Of a stretch of 7,570 bases of DNA, positions 4,643-7,570 are shown one piece after another. The position numbers were made by a program, and so were the translations under genes. Numbering within the stretch: the first letter of the stretch is position 1; every line of letters begins with the position of its first letter. Source of the stretch: CAZBGL01 sp964491375 (GTDB lineage: Bacteria; Desulfobacterota; Deferrisomatia; Deferrisomatales; Deferrisomataceae). The notes beneath the pieces are model-generated. The model was not told the DNA's origin. It saw only the letters and a program-made list of their open reading frames with translations, and did not search any database. Where the stretch lies: the NCBI GenBank assembly GCA_964491375.1, contig CAZBGL010000318.1, positions 1 to 7,570 of the forward strand, read 5' to 3'.

Positions 4643-6115
4643 ATGAAAAAACGAGTGCTCGTCGTTGAAGACAGCGAGACCCTGAGCCGGATGATCGCCG
4701 ACCGGCTCACGGCTGAGGGTTTCGGGTGCGAGACCTGCTCGGATGGCCTTGAAGCGCTGCGGAAGTTCGAGGAGTCCCACCCGGACGCGATCGTGCTGGA
4801 TCTGAACCTGCCCCGCCTGCACGGGCTGGATGTGCTCCGCCACGTGAAAAAGGCCCGTCCCGAGACCGTGGTGGTGGTCCTCACCGGTCACGGGTCCGAG
4901 CAGACCGCCATGAAGGCCCTCAAGCTCGGTGCGGACGAGTATCTGAAGAAGCCCTTCCAGGGCGACGTGCTGGTCCGGTCCCTCCGGGTGCACCTGGAGC
5001 GAGCGGAGCTGCAGCGGTGGATCGCCTCCGAGTGCACGCTGCCGGCCGATGTGGACACCCGTACCCTGGCTCGGGTGTTCCTGGAAGCCCCCACCGCCCT
5101 CGTGCACGTGGACCGGGAGGACCGGATCCGGATCCTCAACCGGGCTGCGGTCCGCCTGCTCTCCCGGCCGGCGGGCGAGCTCGTGGGGGCGCCCATGGCG
5201 GAACTGGTGTGTAGCGAGCTCCGGTACCGTTGGCCCGGGCGCGTGCGCCAGGAAGCCGGGCTCCCCGGGGGATACCAGGGCGAGGTCTACCTCCAGGGGG
5301 GCGCGGGCCGGTTCCCGGCGGCCGTGGCCGCCGTGGAAGGGCCGGATCCCGGCGATCTCATCCTGGCGATCCGGGACCTGACCCACCAGAAGACCCTGGA
5401 GAAGCAGTACCTGGAGTCGAAGAAACTGGCGAGCCTGGGCCGGGTGGTGGAGGGCGTGGCCCACGAGGTGCGCAATCCCCTCATCTCCATCGGAGGGTTT
5501 GCGCGCAAGCTCCGAAAAAGCCTGGACCACGGCCCCGAGCGCCGCTACGTGGAGGTGATCCTGAGCGAGGTGGAGCGCCTGGAGCGCATGGTGCGCGACA
5601 TCGAGGAGTACGTGCTGTTCAGCCGGGAACGGAAGCCGCGGTTCGCGCCCGTGGACCTCCGGGGGATCCTTTCGGAGTGCCTGGACCGGCACAGGCTCCA
5701 GGCGGAACGCCAGGGGGTGCGGGTCCGGTACGACCCGCCCGATGATCTTCCGACCATTTTCGGCGACCGGGACCTGCTGGGCGAACTGTTCGGGGGGCTG
5801 GTGGAGAACGCCCTGGAGGCCATGCCCGGCGGAGGGGAGCTGGAGGTGTCGTTCCGCCTGGCGGCGAACTGGGTCCAGGTGCAGGTGAGGGACACCGGGG
5901 TGGGGATCGATCCCGAGGACCTGGAGGAGATCTTCGACCCGTTTTTCACCTCCAAGACGTCCGGGACCGGTCTGGGGCTCGCCAAGGCACATCTCATCGT
6001 GGACGAGCATTCGGGCACCATCGAGTTCGACAGCCATCCCGGCCGGGGGACGGTGTGCACCGTGGCGTTTCCGGTGGACCGCCGGCGCGTGCCCAGGGGG
6101 ACCGGGGCGGCATGA
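4643..6115 (+). CDS. Receiver-PAS-histidine kinase
   Basis: This 490-residue soluble kinase begins with a receiver instead of ending with one. The receiver (1-120) has acidic pair Glu9/Asp10, phosphoacceptor Asp53 in LDLNLPRLHG, Thr81 and Lys103 in KKPF. A short PAS-like sensor (about 140-246) follows. The dimerisation/phosphotransfer helix has His274 in GVAHEVRNPL. The ATPase domain has N-box Asn389 (VENALEAM), G1 DTGVGI (417-422), F-box DPFFTSK (432-438) and G2 GTGLGL (441-446). All catalytic residues are present. There are no membrane segments or signal peptide, so it senses an internal cue or is fed by another kinase through Asp53. ATG 4643 matches the normal receiver start (KRVLVVED), but no ribosome binding site is visible. 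The stop overlaps the ATG of the next gene (ATGA), which makes that receiver/GGDEF protein the probable partner. Confidence 0.93.
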   Translation: MKKRVLVVEDSETLSRMIADRLTAEGFGCETCSDGLEALRKFEESHPDAIVLDLNLPRLHGLDVLRHVKKARPETVVVVLTGHGSEQTAMKALKLGADEYLKKPFQGDVLVRSLRVHLERAELQRWIASECTLPADVDTRTLARVFLEAPTALVHVDREDRIRILNRAAVRLLSRPAGELVGAPMAELVCSELRYRWPGRVRQEAGLPGGYQGEVYLQGGAGRFPAAVAAVEGPDPGDLILAIRDLTHQKTLEKQYLESKKLASLGRVVEGVAHEVRNPLISIGGFARKLRKSLDHGPERRYVEVILSEVERLERMVRDIEEYVLFSRERKPRFAPVDLRGILSECLDRHRLQAERQGVRVRYDPPDDLPTIFGDRDLLGELFGGLVENALEAMPGGGELEVSFRLAANWVQVQVRDTGVGIDPEDLEEIFDPFFTSKTSGTGLGLAKAHLIVDEHSGTIEFDSHPGRGTVCTVAFPVDRRRVPRGTGAA

Positions 6116-7431
6116 GCGGCCCCAACGTCGTCCTGATCTACGGCCCCCCGGCAGAGGCCGAACGCCTCCGGGGCGAGTTGGCCGCCGAAGGGCTGGAGGC
6201 GCGGGTGCTCTCCGACCTTCGGGTGTTCGCCAGCGCCGTTCTAGGAGCCACGCCCCGGGCCATCGTGATCTGGGAGGCGCCGGGGTTGGAAGGCGTGGAC
6301 GTGGCCCTGGAGTTGGCGAGACACCGGTTCCCCTGGGTGGAGTGCCCGCTCTTCTTGATCCGGCCCAGCGGGGACGACTCGCCGTCCCCGCCCCGATGGG
6401 CCCTTCTGCGGAGGGTTCCCACCGGGCGGGCCCTGGCCGAGATGATCCGGAACGCCTCCGAGGGCGGAGGCCGGGGGGCGGGCAACATACCGCGCATCCT
6501 GGTCGTGGACGACGACCAGAACATGGTGCTCCTGGGCTCCCAACTCGTGAGCTCCCTCGGCATGATCCCCCTGGTGGCCTTCAGCGGACAGGAGGCCCTG
6601 GACAAGGTCCGCCGGTTCCGGCCCGACCTCGTGCTCCTGGACATCAACATGCCGGGCATGGACGGGTTCGAGGTGATCCAGGCGCTGAAGGCCGATCCTC
6701 AGACAAACCTCACACCCATCATTGTGTTCTCCGCCCGGAGTGCCGAAACGGACAAGGTACGGGCCCTCAAAATGGGGGCCGACGACTACGTGACCAAGCC
6801 GTTCAGCGTGCCGGAGTTGTCCGCGCGGATCGACCGGCTGCTGCGCAGGACCGCGGCCGAGATCAGCGCATCGAGCACCACGGGGCTCCCGGGGAGCGTG
6901 AGCCTGGAGCAGGTGCTGCTGGAACGGATCCGCACCGGCGCCCCCCTGGCGGTGCTCTATGCCGACGCGGATCACTTCAAGGCGTTCAACGACCGATACG
7001 GGTTCACCCGGGGCGACAGCGTGATCCGGCAGATTGCAGACATTGTGCTCACGAGCGTTCGGGATCTGGGCAACGCCGAAGATTTCGTGGCCCACATCGG
7101 CGGGGACGACTTCGTGGTGATCACCACGCCGGAGCGGGCCGTGCCCATCGCCCGGAGGATCGTGGAGCGGTTCGACCGGGTCATCCCGTACTACTACGAC
7201 CCGGAGGATCGGGAGGCCAACGGCATCGCCACCACCGACCGGAGGGGCCGGGTCACCCGTTTTCCCATCATGACGCTCTCCGTGGCCATCGTGACCAACG
7301 AGTTCCGGCGGTTTCACCACCCCGGCGAGGTGGCTGACGTGGCCGCCCAGCTCAAGCGGTTCGCCAAGTCGAAGCCCGGCAGCGTGTGGGTCAAGGACCA
7401 GCGGAGCCGTGACCAGGGCAAGAGCGGCTGA
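6112..7431 (+). CDS. Response regulator: degenerate receiver, receiver, divergent GGDEF domain
   Basis: The protein has 439 residues. Residues 1-115 look like a pseudo-receiver: its third strand ends AIVIWEAPGLEG (50-61), with no aspartate at the phosphorylation position. A normal receiver follows (127-245), with Asp133/Asp134, phosphoacceptor Asp177 in LLDINMPGMDG, Ser207 and Lys229. The output domain (about 265-430) is GGDEF-like. It keeps metal ligand Asp285 in ADADHFK, Asn293 and Asp294 that contact guanine in PleD, and Asp302 in RGD, but its signature is GGDDF (330-334). The RxxD inhibitory site reads NAED (321-324), so the arginine is gone. An insert at 360-384, including YYYDPEDREANG, precedes the final strand; I recall similar inserts in other response-regulator GGDEF proteins. 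ATG 6112 overlaps the kinase stop. Likely output is cyclic-di-GMP synthesis, but the domain could instead be a nucleotide-binding sensor. Confidence 0.88.
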   Translation: MSGPNVVLIYGPPAEAERLRGELAAEGLEARVLSDLRVFASAVLGATPRAIVIWEAPGLEGVDVALELARHRFPWVECPLFLIRPSGDDSPSPPRWALLRRVPTGRALAEMIRNASEGGGRGAGNIPRILVVDDDQNMVLLGSQLVSSLGMIPLVAFSGQEALDKVRRFRPDLVLLDINMPGMDGFEVIQALKADPQTNLTPIIVFSARSAETDKVRALKMGADDYVTKPFSVPELSARIDRLLRRTAAEISASSTTGLPGSVSLEQVLLERIRTGAPLAVLYADADHFKAFNDRYGFTRGDSVIRQIADIVLTSVRDLGNAEDFVAHIGGDDFVVITTPERAVPIARRIVERFDRVIPYYYDPEDREANGIATTDRRGRVTRFPIMTLSVAIVTNEFRRFHHPGEVADVAAQLKRFAKSKPGSVWVKDQRSRDQGKSG

Positions 7432-7570
7432 CCGGATACGGGGCGGGGTGCTCGTGGCGGTCTGTCTGGGTGTGGCGGCCGTGAGCCGGGCCGATGTGTA
7501 CGCCCGCACGGGGCCCGACGGGACGGTGACCTTCACCGACGCGCCCACCGATCCGGGATACCGCGTGGTC
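7409..7570 (+). CDS. Exported DUF4124-domain protein, C-terminus off the right edge
   Basis: The 54 visible residues are a Sec signal peptide followed by the start of a DUF4124 domain. The n-region MTRARAADRIRGG is basic, the hydrophobic core is VLVAVCLGVAAV (14-25), and cleavage is likely at SRA|D (26-29). The mature start, DVYARTGPDGTVTFTDAPTDP, matches the pattern Y-x(5,6)-DG-x-V-x-FTD-x-P of this periplasmic domain. DUF4124 often precedes a lytic transglycosylase domain, so a cell-wall enzyme is possible, but nothing seen here proves it. GTG 7409 overlaps the preceding gene by 23 nt and gives a proper basic n-region; it has GGAG very close and AAGGA further upstream. GTG 7448 would leave a signal peptide without positive charge. 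It is probably co-transcribed with the kinase/GGDEF pair. Confidence 0.72.
   Translation, partial: MTRARAADRIRGGVLVAVCLGVAAVSRADVYARTGPDGTVTFTDAPTDPGYRVV

Noticed and set aside
3611..6037. An 808-codon open frame on the minus strand opposite the HAD, SEC-C and kinase genes
   Set aside because: It is the mirror of well-supported plus-strand genes in GC-rich DNA, where stop codons are rare on the opposite strand. Its translation is low-complexity (rich in H, G, P, R, L, V) with no family motif.
1..7570. A defence island, CRISPR array, phage or transposon content
   Set aside because: No direct-repeat arrays, transposase, integrase, nuclease or toxin-antitoxin motifs are visible; every substantial plus- or minus-strand gene has an ordinary signalling, metabolic or redox assignment or is a simple secreted unknown.

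Overview
The window is GC-rich, densely packed bacterial DNA. The gene set is an octahaem-type c cytochrome, a CheD deamidase, an HDOD protein, a cytidylate-kinase-like protein, and a histidine kinase next to a tandem-receiver GGDEF protein. This suggests a GC-rich, chemotactic, respiratory Desulfobacterota-like (former Deltaproteobacteria) organism. That placement is inferred from gene families and codon use only. No mobile element, tRNA, rRNA, CRISPR array or sign of recent transfer is visible.

Left part, minus strand (1-1021): cheD (1021 to 536) is followed without a gap by an HDOD-domain protein that runs off the left edge. The HDOD start codon TTG overlaps the cheD stop, so the two are probably translationally coupled. 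A 150-nt divergent region (1022-1171) separates them from the plus-strand genes. It holds a good sigma70-type promoter on each strand, and the rightward one has a perfect palindrome between its -35 and -10.

Middle part, plus strand (1172-4567): a cytidylate-kinase-like protein, a small secreted protein of unknown function, an exported multihaem cytochrome c (eight CXXCH motifs plus one broken CXXCG), a HAD phosphatase, and a 61-residue protein made of two SEC-C zinc knuckles. The 82-nt gap before the cytochrome is almost filled by three consecutive hairpins ending at its ribosome binding site. A strong hairpin after the SEC-C gene (4577-4605) probably separates this group from the next.

Right part, plus strand (4643-7570): a receiver-PAS-histidine kinase overlaps by 4 nt (ATGA) a protein with a degenerate receiver, an intact receiver and a divergent GGDEF domain. 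The latter overlaps by 23 nt the start of an exported DUF4124 protein cut by the right edge. The likely signal flow is kinase to the intact receiver, then to the output domain. That domain keeps most substrate-binding residues but has GGDDF and lacks the inhibitory-site arginine, so cyclic-di-GMP synthesis is plausible but not certain.

No wholly new system stands out. The best leads are the broken haem motif, the hairpin-filled leader before the cytochrome, the promoter-embedded palindrome, and the unusual kinase/GGDEF pair.
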